From the NCBI RefSeq assembly GCF_965200405.1, contig NZ_OZ241356.1, forward strand, positions 124,001 to 188,000: a stretch of DNA of 64,000 nt, given 5' to 3'. Shown here in pieces: positions 51,235 to 60,576 of the stretch. The notes beneath the pieces are model-generated. The model did no database searches and was not told where the DNA came from. It saw only the letters and a program-made list of their open reading frames with translations. How positions within the stretch are numbered: position 1 is the first letter of the stretch; every line of letters starts with the position of its first letter. The stretch comes from Glacieibacterium sp965200405. Lineage in GTDB: Bacteria; Pseudomonadota; Alphaproteobacteria; Sphingomonadales; Sphingomonadaceae. The position numbers and the translations under genes are program-made.

Positions 51235-52139
51235 CGCGCACTCGCGAGGATGCGGGCGACGAGCTGGTCGTAGGAGATGCCGCGGTATTTGGCCTGTTCG
51301 GGCACCAGGCTGAGCGGCGTCATGCCGGGCTGGGTGTTGACCTCGAGCAGGTACAGACCGGCCTCGCCCTGCGCCGGGTCATAGCGGAAGTCGGAGCGCG
51401 AGGTGCCGCGGCAGCCGAGCGCCTCGTGCGCCGCGAGCGCCATCTTCAGCGCACTGGCCTCGACATCGGCGGGCAGGTCGGCCGGGCAGGTGTGGACGGT
51501 GCGGCCCTCGCTGTACTTGGCCTCATAGTCGTAGAAGCCCTGCGCGGTGGTCAGTTCGGTGACGGCCAGGGCCTCGCCGTCGAGGACTGCTACCGTGAGT
51601 TCGCGCCCGGCGATGAAGGGTTCGGCGAGCAGGCTGTCGAAATGCTGCCACGGTCCTTCGGCGCCCGGCGCGATCGGGTTGCCGTAGTTGCTGCTGTCGG
51701 TGACGATGGCGACGCCGACGCTGGAGCCCTCATTGACGGGTTTCAGGACGTAGGGGCGCGGGATCGGGTCGCCCTCGTACAGGCTGGCCGAGCTGACGAC
51801 GTGGCCGCCGGGCATGCGGATGCCGAGCGGGGTCAGGATGCGCTTGGTCAGCTCCTTGTCGATCGCGATGGCCGAGGCGGTCAGGCCGGAGTGGGTGTAT
51901 TTCAGGCCCATAAGGTCGAGCAGGCCCTGGACGCTGCCGTCCTCGCCGGGGGTGCCGTGCAGGGCGTTGAACACCACGTCGGGGGCCGCCGCGCTCAGCT
52001 TCTGCGCAACGTCGCGGCCCATGTCGATGACGGTGACGTCATGGCCAAGGTGCTCCAGCGCCGCCGCGATGCCGCGGCCGGAGGTCAGCGAGACCTCGCG
52101 CTCGCTCGACCAGCCACCCATCAGGACCGCGACCTTCAT
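51231..52139 (-). CDS. ddl: D-alanine--D-alanine ligase
   Basis: ATP-grasp ligase (302 aa) that makes D-Ala-D-Ala for the peptidoglycan stem. Start MKVAVLMGGWSSEREVSLTSG is the family signature; later come ALHGTPGEDGSVQG, the ATP-binding VLKPVNEGSSVGV and the Mg2+ site LYLLEVNTQPGMTPLSLVP. ATG 52139 overlaps the murB stop (ATGA); an in-frame start 14 codons upstream is rejected because it runs into murB. Normal length. Confidence 0.97.
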   Translation of the reverse strand: MKVAVLMGGWSSEREVSLTSGRGIAAALEHLGHDVTVIDMGRDVAQKLSAAAPDVVFNALHGTPGEDGSVQGLLDLMGLKYTHSGLTASAIAIDKELTKRILTPLGIRMPGGHVVSSASLYEGDPIPRPYVLKPVNEGSSVGVAIVTDSSNYGNPIAPGAEGPWQHFDSLLAEPFIAGRELTVAVLDGEALAVTELTTAQGFYDYEAKYSEGRTVHTCPADLPADVEASALKMALAAHEALGCRGTSRSDFRYDPAQGEAGLYLLEVNTQPGMTPLSLVPEQAKYRGISYDQLVARILASAR

Positions 52140-53041
52140 GCGGCCTTCTCCAGGAATTTGCCGATACGTTCGATTTCCCATTCCAGCTCGACGCCGGAAT
52201 TGGCCAGCACCCGGGCGCGGACCTCGTCGCCCAGCGCCTCGATGTCGGCGCTGGTCGCGGTGCCGGTGTTGATCAGGAAATTGGTGTGCTTCTCACTGAC
52301 CTGCGCGCCGCCGACCATCAGGCCCCGGCACCCGGCGTCGTCGACCAGCTGCCACGCCTTGAGGCCGGGCGGGTTCTTGAAGGTCGAGCCGCCGGTGCGC
52401 GACCTGAGCGGCTGCGACGCCTCGCGCTCGGCGGCGATGCGGTCCATCTCCGCGCTGATGACGGCCTTGTCGCCGGGCGTCGCATAGAAGCTGCAGCCGG
52501 TGACGATGGCGTCGTCGGGCAGGTCGGAATGACGATAGCGATAGCCCAGCGCGCCGACGTCGCACACCCTGACGCGGCCCTCGCGCAGCTGTATCGTCGC
52601 ATCGCAGAGCGTGTCGGCGACCTCGCGGCCATAGGCACCCGCGTTCATCCTGACCGCGCCGCCGACCGTGCCGGGGATGCCACGCAGGAACTCGAGGCCC
52701 GCCAGTCCGTGATCGCGCGCCGTGCTGGCGACAAGGATGCCCGGCGCACCGGCTCCGCACAGCAACCAATTGCCGTCCACCGTTACCGTCGAGAACGCCT
52801 TGCCGAGGCGCACCGTGACGCCCGGCAGGCCGCCGTCGCGAACGATGAGGTTCGAGCCAAGGCCGAGCGCTCGCACCGGTAACTCAGGCGGCAGCGCGGT
52901 GATGAAGGCTTCCAGATCTTCGCCATCGGCAGGCTCGAACAGCCACTCCGCGCGGCCGCCCGTCTTGAACCAGACCAGCGGCGCAAGCGGCGCATCGGCG
53001 GTCAGCCGACCGCGCACCGACGGAAGCGATGCCGCCGTCAT
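52136..53041 (-). CDS. murB: UDP-N-acetylenolpyruvoylglucosamine reductase
   Basis: FAD-dependent enzyme (301 aa) reducing UDP-GlcNAc-enolpyruvate to UDP-MurNAc. FAD-binding motifs VWFKTGGRAEWLFEPAD, GLGSNLIVRDGGLPGV and FLRGIPGTVGGAVRMNAGAYG are present; catalytic serine/glutamate region TGGSTFKNP and the final VELEWEIERIGKF complete a type I/II-like enzyme. ATG 53041 overlaps the murC stop as ATGA; an earlier in-frame ATG at 53089 lies within murC. Confidence 0.97.
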   Translation of the reverse strand: MTAASLPSVRGRLTADAPLAPLVWFKTGGRAEWLFEPADGEDLEAFITALPPELPVRALGLGSNLIVRDGGLPGVTVRLGKAFSTVTVDGNWLLCGAGAPGILVASTARDHGLAGLEFLRGIPGTVGGAVRMNAGAYGREVADTLCDATIQLREGRVRVCDVGALGYRYRHSDLPDDAIVTGCSFYATPGDKAVISAEMDRIAAEREASQPLRSRTGGSTFKNPPGLKAWQLVDDAGCRGLMVGGAQVSEKHTNFLINTGTATSADIEALGDEVRARVLANSGVELEWEIERIGKFLEKAA

Positions 53042-54450
53042 CCAGCCGCCCGCACGGCCGCTATCCCCGCCGCCAGCCCGGCGGCCCATTTGGTGATGTC
53101 ACCGGCCCCCAGGCACACGATCATGTCCCCCGGCCGCGCCTCCGCCGCCATCGCCACGGCCAGCGCGTCGGCACTGTCGACCGTCGACACCAGCCGATGC
53201 CCGGCCCGCTTCAGCCCATTCGCCAGCGCCTCCGCATCGACGCCTTCGATCGGCGTCTCGCCCGCGGTGTAGACCGGCGCGACCCACACCCCGTCGGCAT
53301 CGTTGAACGCCGTCTGGAAGTCCGCCATCAGGTCGCGCAACCGCGTGAACCGGTGCGGCTGGACGACCGCCAGCACGCGCCCCCTCGCACCCTCGCGCGC
53401 TGCCGACAGCACCGCCTTGATCTCGACCGGGTGGTGCCCATAATCGTCGATGACCGTGATCCCATCGACTTCGCCGACCTTGGTGAAGCGCCGCTTGACC
53501 CCGCCGAACTTGGAAAAGCCGGTCATGATCGCCGCATCGCTCAGCCCGAGCTCCAGCGCCACCGCCACCGCCGCCAGCGCGTTCTGGACATTGTGCCGCC
53601 CCGGCATCGGCAGCATCAGGCCCTCGATCCGCCGCTCGCCCCCGTCGCGCGCCCGGATCACCGCGTCGAAGCGGTTGCCGCCCTCGCCCGGCACGACGTT
53701 CTCGCCGCGCACATCGGCCTGCGCCGAGAAGCCGTACGTCACCACCCGCCGGTCCGACACGCGCGGCAGCATCGCCTGCACCTCGGGATGGTCGATGCAC
53801 AGCACACCCGCGCCGTAGAAGGGCACATGCTCGACGAACTCGACGAAGGCATCGCGGACCTTCTGGAAGTCGCCATAGTGATCCAGGTGCTCCGGATCGA
53901 TGTTCGTCACCACGCCGATCGTGCCGCCCAGCCGCAGGAACGAGCCGTCGCTCTCGTCCGCCTCGACGACCATCCACTCGCCCGCGCCCAGCCGGGCGTT
54001 CGAGCCATAGGTGTTGATAATGCCGCCGTTGATCACCGTCGGGTCGAGCCCGCCGGCATCGAGCAGCGCCGCGATCATCGAGGTCGTCGTCGTCTTGCCG
54101 TGCGTCCCCGCCACCGCGACCGTCGACTTCAGCCGCATCAGCTCGGCCAGCATTTCCGCGCGCCGCACCACCGGGATGCGCGCCTCCAGGGCCGCCGCGA
54201 CCTCCGGATTGCTGCGCTTGATCGCCGTCGAGGTCACCACCACGGCGGCAGTGCCGAGGTTGGCCGCGTCATGGCCGATCATCACTTGGATGCCCTTGTC
54301 GCGCAGGCCCTGGATGACATAGCCCTCGGCGACGTCGCTGCCCTGGACGGTAAAGCCCAGGTTGCACATCACCTCGGCGATGCCGGACATGCCGATGCCG
54401 CCGATCCCGACGAAATGGATGGTGCCGATATCCTTGGCAAAACCGCTCAT
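53038..54450 (-). CDS. murC: UDP-N-acetylmuramate--L-alanine ligase
   Basis: First Mur ligase (470 aa), adding L-Ala to UDP-MurNAc. Rossmann start IHFVGIGGIGMSGIAEVM, ATP loop VAGTHGKTTTTSM (residues about 108-120), central EADESDGSFLRL and C-terminal DDYGHHPVEIKAVL, all typical of MurC. ATG 54450 overlaps the murG stop by 4 bases. Length normal. Confidence 0.97.
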   Translation of the reverse strand: MSGFAKDIGTIHFVGIGGIGMSGIAEVMCNLGFTVQGSDVAEGYVIQGLRDKGIQVMIGHDAANLGTAAVVVTSTAIKRSNPEVAAALEARIPVVRRAEMLAELMRLKSTVAVAGTHGKTTTTSMIAALLDAGGLDPTVINGGIINTYGSNARLGAGEWMVVEADESDGSFLRLGGTIGVVTNIDPEHLDHYGDFQKVRDAFVEFVEHVPFYGAGVLCIDHPEVQAMLPRVSDRRVVTYGFSAQADVRGENVVPGEGGNRFDAVIRARDGGERRIEGLMLPMPGRHNVQNALAAVAVALELGLSDAAIMTGFSKFGGVKRRFTKVGEVDGITVIDDYGHHPVEIKAVLSAAREGARGRVLAVVQPHRFTRLRDLMADFQTAFNDADGVWVAPVYTAGETPIEGVDAEALANGLKRAGHRLVSTVDSADALAVAMAAEARPGDMIVCLGAGDITKWAAGLAAGIAAVRAAG

Positions 54451-55541
54451 GCTGCGCCCCCGAGTGCGACTGCCAGGTCGGCGAGCCGCGCGCCCGCATC
54501 CGGGCGACCGACGCTCTTAGCGGCACGCGCCGCATTTTCCAGCGTTGCCGGTGACGATGTCAGCGAAACAATCGCCTGGGACAGCGCAAACGGCGTGAAT
54601 TGCGTCTCCGTCAGCACCGGCCCGCCACCCGCGTTGACGAATTCCGCGGCATTTGCCGTCTGGTGGTCGTCCATCGCGGCGGCGAACGGCACCAGGATCG
54701 CCGGCCGGCCGATCACCGCCAGCTCGGCCATGGTCGAGGCCCCGGCCCGCGCCACCACCAGGTGCGCCGCTGCGATGCGCTCCGGCAGGTCGGCCAGATA
54801 GGTCGCCATCTCGGCCGCGATCCCGGCGGCGTGATACGCCACGCGCGCGTTCTCCAGATCCTCCGGTCGGCCCTGGTGGACGACGCGCAACCGCGCCCGA
54901 ACTTCCGCCGGCAACAGCGCCAGCCCGGCGGGAACGACGCGCGACAGGATGCTGGCGCCCTGGCTGCCGCCGGTGACCAGGATATGCAGCGGCTCGCCTG
55001 CCGCCGGCGCGGCATAGGGCTGCTGCCCCAACGCACGCACCTCGTCGCGCACCGGGTTGCCGATCACCACGGTCTTGCCCGCATATTTGTCGGGCAGGCG
55101 CCGCGTCACCGCAAAGCTGGTGGCGATCCGCGCCACGCGTCCGGCCAGCAGCCGGTTGCTCCGCCCGAAGACCGCGTTCTGCTCGTGCAGGATCGCCGGC
55201 CGCCCCAGCGACGCCGCCGCCAGCAAGGCCGGCACCGCCGGGTAGCCGCCGAAGCCGATCACCGCGGCGACATTATACTCGCGCATGAACTCCCGCGCGT
55301 CGCCGCGGCCGCGCGCCACTGCCATCAACCCGCTCAGCCAGTTGAGCGGGTTCAGCCCGCCGATGCTGGCGGAGTCGACGACCCGCTTCTCGACGCCGTG
55401 GAACAGCCCGGGGAAGCGCAGGCCGCGAGCGTCGCTCATCAACGCGACCTTGTGGCCGCGCGCGCCCAACTCCATCGCAAGCACGTGCGCCGGGACCATA
55501 TGGCCCCCGGTCCCACCCGCCGCGACGACGAAGAAGCTCAT
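54447..55541 (-). CDS. murG: MurG glycosyltransferase (lipid II synthesis)
   Basis: Membrane-associated GT-B enzyme (364 aa) that adds GlcNAc to lipid I to give lipid II. N-terminal glycine loop VAAGGTGGHMVPAHVLA, IGFGGYPAVPALLAA, then ILVTGGSQGASILS and the UDP-GlcNAc site VVARAGASTMAELAVIGRPAILVPFAAAMDDHQTANA. ATG overlaps the ftsW stop (ATGA). Normal length. Confidence 0.97.
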   Translation of the reverse strand: MSFFVVAAGGTGGHMVPAHVLAMELGARGHKVALMSDARGLRFPGLFHGVEKRVVDSASIGGLNPLNWLSGLMAVARGRGDAREFMREYNVAAVIGFGGYPAVPALLAAASLGRPAILHEQNAVFGRSNRLLAGRVARIATSFAVTRRLPDKYAGKTVVIGNPVRDEVRALGQQPYAAPAAGEPLHILVTGGSQGASILSRVVPAGLALLPAEVRARLRVVHQGRPEDLENARVAYHAAGIAAEMATYLADLPERIAAAHLVVARAGASTMAELAVIGRPAILVPFAAAMDDHQTANAAEFVNAGGGPVLTETQFTPFALSQAIVSLTSSPATLENAARAAKSVGRPDAGARLADLAVALGGAA

Positions 55542-56701
55542 GAGACGCTACGCAGCGGCGTGAGATACGGCGACGACTTGAGGAAGCGGTTGCGCCGCGT
55601 CAGCGCCAGCAACAATCCCATGCCCAGCGACAGCGCCAGGAACGACGACCCACCGTGGCTGATGAACGGCAAAGTCATGCCCTTCGACGGCATCAGCTTG
55701 AGATTGACCGCCATGTTGATCATCGCCTGCAGGCCGAACTGCGTCACCAACCCGGCGGCCGCCAGGAAGATGAACGGCTCCTCCTCGTCGAGCAGCTGGA
55801 GCAGGACACGGACGACGATCGCCAGGTACAGCACCGCCAGCATCATGCAGGCGATCGCGCCGAACTCCTCGCCGATCACCGAGAAGATATAGTCGGTGTG
55901 CGGCTCGGGCAGCTTGAACTTCATCTGGCCTTCGCCGGGACCGGCCCCGAACAGCCCGCCCGCCTTGAAGCAGTCGAGCGCGCGGTCGATCTGGTAGGTG
56001 TCGCCGCCGCCGGTCAGGAACTTGTCGATGCGCAGCGTGACGTGCGGCACGAAGGCATAGGCCAGCGCCAGCCCGCCGACGCCGGTCAGCACCGCGCCGC
56101 CGACCACCGTCAGGCTCATCCCCGCCAAAATCGCCTGGCACAGCCAGACCGCGGCGAACAAGGCCGTCTGGCCATAGTCGGGCTGCTTGACCAGCAGCGC
56201 GCCGACGATGACCAGCATGCCGAACGACAGCTGCATCGTCGGGATCGACTTGTCGTCGAAGCGGACGCTGAGCAGCCACGCGCTGGTGACGATGAAGACC
56301 GGCTTTAGGAACTCCGATGGCTGCAACTGGAAGCCCGGCAGCGAGATCCAGCGCACCGCGCCGTTGACCTCAGCCCCGACGAACGGCACCAGGAACAGGC
56401 AGCCGATGAAGAACACCGTCAGCCCGATCGAGACGCGCTTGGCCCAGGCGATCGGCAGCATTGAGACACCGAGCATCAGCGGCACGCCGGCCAGCACCCA
56501 CAGGATCTGGCGCTTGAAATAATGCAGCTCGTCGACGTGGATCGAGCCGCCCGAATAGCGGTGCGCGGCGGCGGGCGACGCGGCGGCGACGGCGATGATG
56601 CCGCAACCGATCAGCAGCAGGACCAGCGACAGCAACAGCTTGTCGATCGTCCAGAACCAGCGACCAACCGTCGTGCGATCGTTACGCGAAAACGCCGTCA
56701 T
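55538..56701 (-). CDS. ftsW: FtsW, SEDS-family peptidoglycan glycosyltransferase
   Basis: Polytopic membrane protein (387 aa) with 10 helices that polymerises lipid II at the septum with the transpeptidase FtsI. Family marks: RQILWVLAGVPLMLGVSM, WISLPGFQLQPSEFLKP, the catalytic aspartate/lysine regions, YIFSVIGEEFGAI, and MTLPFISHGGSSFLALSLGMGLLLAL near the end. ATG 56701 overlaps the murD stop (ATGA). Confidence 0.96.
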   Translation of the reverse strand: MTAFSRNDRTTVGRWFWTIDKLLLSLVLLLIGCGIIAVAAASPAAAHRYSGGSIHVDELHYFKRQILWVLAGVPLMLGVSMLPIAWAKRVSIGLTVFFIGCLFLVPFVGAEVNGAVRWISLPGFQLQPSEFLKPVFIVTSAWLLSVRFDDKSIPTMQLSFGMLVIVGALLVKQPDYGQTALFAAVWLCQAILAGMSLTVVGGAVLTGVGGLALAYAFVPHVTLRIDKFLTGGGDTYQIDRALDCFKAGGLFGAGPGEGQMKFKLPEPHTDYIFSVIGEEFGAIACMMLAVLYLAIVVRVLLQLLDEEEPFIFLAAAGLVTQFGLQAMINMAVNLKLMPSKGMTLPFISHGGSSFLALSLGMGLLLALTRRNRFLKSSPYLTPLRSVS

Positions 56702-57999
56702 TCCCCGCCTGCCCCGTCCCTGAGTGGTTCGCTCTTAAGTGCTTCGACGACGGCGCGAAAGGCCGCTCCGCGCGCTTCGTAATCCTTGAACTGGTCGTAG
56801 GAGGCGCAGGCCGGCGACAGCATGACGGTATCGCCGGGACCGGCCGCTGCCGCAGCGAGCGCAATGGCGCGTTCGAGCGTGCCCGCCTGCACGACAGGGA
56901 CTTTCCCGTCGAGGAGGCGACCGAACAGCGGCGCAGCGGCGCCGATAAGATACGCAACCCGTACATGGCCGAGATGGGGAAGGCAGGCGTCGAGCTCGTC
57001 GGTCTTGGCGAGGCCACCCGCAATCCAGTGGATATGCGGATAGGCCGCCAGCGCCGGTGCGGTGGAGGTCGGGTTGGTCGCCTTGCTGTCGTTGACGTAC
57101 AGGACGCCGTCCACTTCGGCGACGCGCTCCATGCGGTGCGGCAGTCCGGCATAGGTCTGGAAGCCGCGCTCGATATCGGCGGGCGCGATGCCCAGCGCGC
57201 GGGCCGCGGCACTGGCGGCGACGGCGTTCTGGATGTTGTGCGGACCTTGCAGATTGGGCCACTTGCGCTGGTCGCCGAAGTCCTCGGCGTCGAACCACAC
57301 ATGGATGCCGGGGGCGTTCCGGGAAATCTCGGCGCTGGGGTGGTCGTCGCTGGCGAACACCGCATGGTGGCTCGGCGACTGCATCTCGAACAGCCGGCCC
57401 TTGGCAGCGGCATAGGCGGCGAAGTTGCCGTGGCGATCGAGGTGGTCGGGGGTGATGTTGAGCAGCACCGCGACGTCGCAGTCGAGGCTGTAGGTCAGGT
57501 CGATCTGGAAGCTCGACAGTTCGAGAACATAGACGCCGCCTGCGGGAAGCGGCGCTTGCGACAGGATCGGCAGGCCGATGTTGCCGCCCATGCGGGTCGG
57601 GACGCCGGCGGTCTCGAGGATGTGATGAATCAGCGCCGTGGTCGTCGACTTGCCGTTGGTGCCGGTGATCCCGACGACCCGGTGCGCCGGCAGCTCGGGC
57701 CGGGCGAGCGCGAACAGCTCGATGTCGCCAATGACCGGGATATCGGCGGCAAGCGCCTTCTGGAACAGCGGCGCCTCGTGCGGCACCCCGGGGGAGACGA
57801 CCAGCGCGTCGAGCTTGCTCAGGTCGGCGGCGTGGAGGTCGGTGAGCGGGCCGTCATAGGCGGCGCGCGCCGCTTCCCCGTCGTCCCAGGCGAGGACGGT
57901 GGCACCCGAGGCGATGAGGCTGGCCGCGGTCGAGCGCCCGGAGCGCGCGAGGCCGTAGATGCCATAGGTTTTGCCGGCGAAGGTGCGGGCGGTGATCAC
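56698..57999 (-). CDS. murD: UDP-N-acetylmuramoyl-L-alanine--D-glutamate ligase
   Basis: Second Mur ligase (433 aa), adding D-Glu. N-terminal GIYGLARSGRSTAASL, ATP loop VGITGTNGKSTTTALI, LNITPDHLDRHGNF and the C-terminal substrate part YVNDSKATNPTST and LSPACASYDQFKDYEARG, diagnostic for MurD. GTG 57999 is the only good start. Unlike every neighbour, murD is not overlapped by the gene upstream: 136 bases, mostly a palindromic repeat, separate it from mraY. The repeat edge may supply its AGGGG ribosome-binding site. Confidence 0.96.
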   Translation of the reverse strand: MITARTFAGKTYGIYGLARSGRSTAASLIASGATVLAWDDGEAARAAYDGPLTDLHAADLSKLDALVVSPGVPHEAPLFQKALAADIPVIGDIELFALARPELPAHRVVGITGTNGKSTTTALIHHILETAGVPTRMGGNIGLPILSQAPLPAGGVYVLELSSFQIDLTYSLDCDVAVLLNITPDHLDRHGNFAAYAAAKGRLFEMQSPSHHAVFASDDHPSAEISRNAPGIHVWFDAEDFGDQRKWPNLQGPHNIQNAVAASAAARALGIAPADIERGFQTYAGLPHRMERVAEVDGVLYVNDSKATNPTSTAPALAAYPHIHWIAGGLAKTDELDACLPHLGHVRVAYLIGAAAPLFGRLLDGKVPVVQAGTLERAIALAAAAAGPGDTVMLSPACASYDQFKDYEARGAAFRAVVEALKSEPLRDGAGGE

Positions 58000-58003
58000 T
58001 TTT

Positions 58004-58114
58004 CTGCACCCCTACCGGAACGGGAGGGGACGGGGGTGGGACTTGGAACAGGCTCGGCAGACCGACCTCGCGCAAGACCCATCCCCAGCCCTTCCCGTTC
58101 CGGGAAGGGAGCAG
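58004..58114. repeat. Palindromic intergenic repeat, copy C (111 bp), inside the dcw operon
   Basis: Close relative of the element at 13601-13710: CTGC end, ACCGGAACGGGAGGGG, GGGGGTGGGACTTGG, a variable core, then CCCATCCCCAGCC, TTCCCGTTCCGGGAA and GCAG. Arms of about 40 bases pair imperfectly (about four in five positions). It lies between the mraY stop and the murD start, where the mRNA would form a large double-hairpin structure. Confidence 0.85.
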
Positions 58115-58135
58115 ACCGGAAGGCGAGCAGGAAAC

Positions 58136-59212
58136 TCACCGCAGCTTCAACGTCGCCAGCCCCGCCAGCGCCAGCACGATCGAGACGATCCAGAACCGGA
58201 TCACCACGGTCGACTCGCTCCAGCCGAGATGCTCGAAATGATGGTGCAGCGGCGCCATGCGGAACACCCGCTTGCCCGTCGTCTTGAAGCTGACGACCTG
58301 GACGATGACGCTGACCGTCTCCAGCACGAACAGCCCGCCGATCAGCAGCAGCACGATCTCGTGGTTGGTCACCACCGCGATCGAACCCAGCGCGCCGCCC
58401 AGCGCCAGGCTGCCGGTGTCGCCCATGAACACCGCCGCGGGAGGCGCATTGTACCACAGGAAACCCAGGCAGGCGCCGATCATGGCGGCCGCGAAAACCG
58501 CCAGTTCGCCCGAACCGGGGACGTGATGAACCCCCAGATAGTCGCTGAAACGGATATTCCCGGTCAGATATGCGATGACTCCGAAGGTTAGCGCGGCGAT
58601 GATCACCGGCATCGTCGCCAGCCCGTCGAGGCCGTCGGTCAGGTTCACCGCATTACCGAAACCGGCGATGATGAACGCCGCGAACAGGATGTAGCCGACC
58701 CCGAGCGCGAGCCCTGCGTCCTTCAGGAATGGCAGGTACAGCGTCGTCCCGGTCTTGCTGGCGATGAACGTCACGGCCAGGCCGGCGATGAAAAACTCCA
58801 TCAACAACCGTACCTTGCCCGACACGCCCTTGGCGCTGCGCTTGGTCACCTTGTCGTAATCGTCCATGAAACCGATCGCGCCGAAGCCCAGCGTCACACC
58901 CAGGCAGGCCCAGGTGAAGCCGTTGGTCAGGTCGCTCCACAACAGCGTCGAGATGGTCATGGCGATCAGGATCATCAGCCCGCCCATCGTCGGCGTGCCG
59001 CGCTTGGTCAGCAGGTGCGACGCCGGGCCATCCTCGCGGATCGGCTGCCCCTCCTTGCCCTGGCGGACCCGCAGCAGCGCGATGAAGCGCGGCCCGATCA
59101 GCAGCGCGATCATCAGCGCGGTGATGATCGCCGCTCCGCTGCGGAATGTGATGTACCTGAAAAGGTTGAGCAAACCCTCGAAGCCGACGGCCTGTGCAGC
59201 GAGAAAGATCAT
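58136..59212 (-). CDS. mraY: Phospho-N-acetylmuramoyl-pentapeptide transferase
   Basis: Inner-membrane enzyme (358 aa, 10 helices) moving phospho-MurNAc-pentapeptide to undecaprenyl phosphate, giving lipid I. Family motifs: GTPTMGGLMIL, the aspartate-rich FMDDYDKVTKRSAKGVSGK, NAVNLTDGLDGLA, GFLWYNAPPAAVFMGDTGSLALGGALG and MAPLHHHFEHLGWSES. ATG 59212 overlaps the murF stop (ATGA). Complete and normal. Confidence 0.98.
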   Translation of the reverse strand: MIFLAAQAVGFEGLLNLFRYITFRSGAAIITALMIALLIGPRFIALLRVRQGKEGQPIREDGPASHLLTKRGTPTMGGLMILIAMTISTLLWSDLTNGFTWACLGVTLGFGAIGFMDDYDKVTKRSAKGVSGKVRLLMEFFIAGLAVTFIASKTGTTLYLPFLKDAGLALGVGYILFAAFIIAGFGNAVNLTDGLDGLATMPVIIAALTFGVIAYLTGNIRFSDYLGVHHVPGSGELAVFAAAMIGACLGFLWYNAPPAAVFMGDTGSLALGGALGSIAVVTNHEIVLLLIGGLFVLETVSVIVQVVSFKTTGKRVFRMAPLHHHFEHLGWSESTVVIRFWIVSIVLALAGLATLKLR

Positions 59213-60576
59213 GCCGATTGCTCCCGGAGCGCCGTTACCACCGCGCCGAGACCGACACCGTTCGAACCCTTGACCAGCAGCACGTCGTCGGCCGCCAGCT
59301 CCAGCGCCGCCTCCGCCTGCGCCGCACTGTCGACCAGCCGGACGCTGATCTGGCGCTTGAGCACGTCCGCCAACGGGCTCATCGCCTTGCCGACCAGCAC
59401 CGCCCGCGTCACGCCCGCCGCGACGATCATCGGGGCAAGGCTCGCGTGGAATTCATTCGACAGTTCGCCCAGCTCGCGCATCTCGCCGAGCAGCGCCAGC
59501 CGCCGCCCGGCACGCTCCGGCTTGACCTCGCCGAGCACGCTCAGCGCTGCCGCCATCGACGCCGGGTTGGCGTTGTAGCTCTCGTCGATGACGACGCTCC
59601 GCCCGGCCGTGCGGAACCGCTGCCCACGCCCCGGCAACCCCGTCATCTCAGCCAGCGCCAGCCCCGCCAACGCCAGGTCACCGCCCACCGCCCTGACCGC
59701 CGCCAGCACCCCTAACGCATTGTTAAGCCAATGTTTTCCCGGCTGCCCAATTTTGAAAAGCAGCCTTTCCCCCATCACATCCGCCGTCACCGTCGTACAA
59801 TCCGGCAACGCCGCAAAATCCACCGCCCGAACATCCGCCCCCGGCTCCGCCCCAAAGGTCACCATATTCGTCGCGTACTTTCCGGCATGCCCCATCAGCC
59901 GATCCCGATGCGGACTATCGTACGGAATGATCGCAGTCCCCCCTGCCTCCAGCCCTTCGAACACCTCCCCCTTGGCATCCGCAATCGCTTCCTCGGTCGC
60001 GAAAAATTCCCGATGCGCACTCGCGATCCAAGTCACCATCGCAACATGCGGCCTGACCAACTGAGTCAGCTTCGCCAACTCCCCGCTATGGTTCATCCCC
60101 ATCTCAAACACCCCGAACCGGCTGTCAGCAGGCATCCGCGCCAGGCTCAGCGGCACCCCGGTGTGATTATTGTACGACTTCACAGAGGCATGGACCTTGC
60201 CCGGCGCAAAGCGCTCGAGACACAGTCGCAGTGCCTCCTTGACCCCGGTCTTGCCAACGCTGCCGGTCACCCCGACAATCCGCGCCCCGCTCCGCGCCCG
60301 GGCTGCCACCCCCAGCGCCTCAAGCGCCGCCATCGTGTCCGGCACCAGGACATGCGGTGCCTCGACCGGCGTGCTCACCAGGAACCCGGCCGCGCTGCGC
60401 TTGGCCGCTTGCTCGACGAAACGATGGCCGTCGGTCGCCTCGCCTATCAGCGCGATGAACAGTTCGCCGCCCATGACCTCGCGGCTGTCGAAGGTGACGT
60501 TGTCGACATCGAACCCGGTCGAGGCCGTGCCGCCGGTTGCGGCGGCGATCTCGTCGGCGGTCCACATTGGGGTCAT
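59209..60576 (-). CDS. murF: UDP-MurNAc-tripeptide--D-Ala-D-Ala ligase
   Basis: Last Mur ligase (455 aa), adding D-Ala-D-Ala. N-terminal MWTADEIAAATGG, FDSREVMGGELFIAL, ATP loop GVTGSVGKTGVKEAL, EMGMNHSGELAKLT and VIDESYNANPASMAAAL are the MurF signatures. ATG 60576 overlaps the murE stop (ATGA). The frame is open far upstream, but that part is a shadow of murE. Codon usage in the middle (about 59700-60170) is a little less GC-biased than its neighbours. Confidence 0.97.
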   Translation of the reverse strand: MTPMWTADEIAAATGGTASTGFDVDNVTFDSREVMGGELFIALIGEATDGHRFVEQAAKRSAAGFLVSTPVEAPHVLVPDTMAALEALGVAARARSGARIVGVTGSVGKTGVKEALRLCLERFAPGKVHASVKSYNNHTGVPLSLARMPADSRFGVFEMGMNHSGELAKLTQLVRPHVAMVTWIASAHREFFATEEAIADAKGEVFEGLEAGGTAIIPYDSPHRDRLMGHAGKYATNMVTFGAEPGADVRAVDFAALPDCTTVTADVMGERLLFKIGQPGKHWLNNALGVLAAVRAVGGDLALAGLALAEMTGLPGRGQRFRTAGRSVVIDESYNANPASMAAALSVLGEVKPERAGRRLALLGEMRELGELSNEFHASLAPMIVAAGVTRAVLVGKAMSPLADVLKRQISVRLVDSAAQAEAALELAADDVLLVKGSNGVGLGAVVTALREQSA

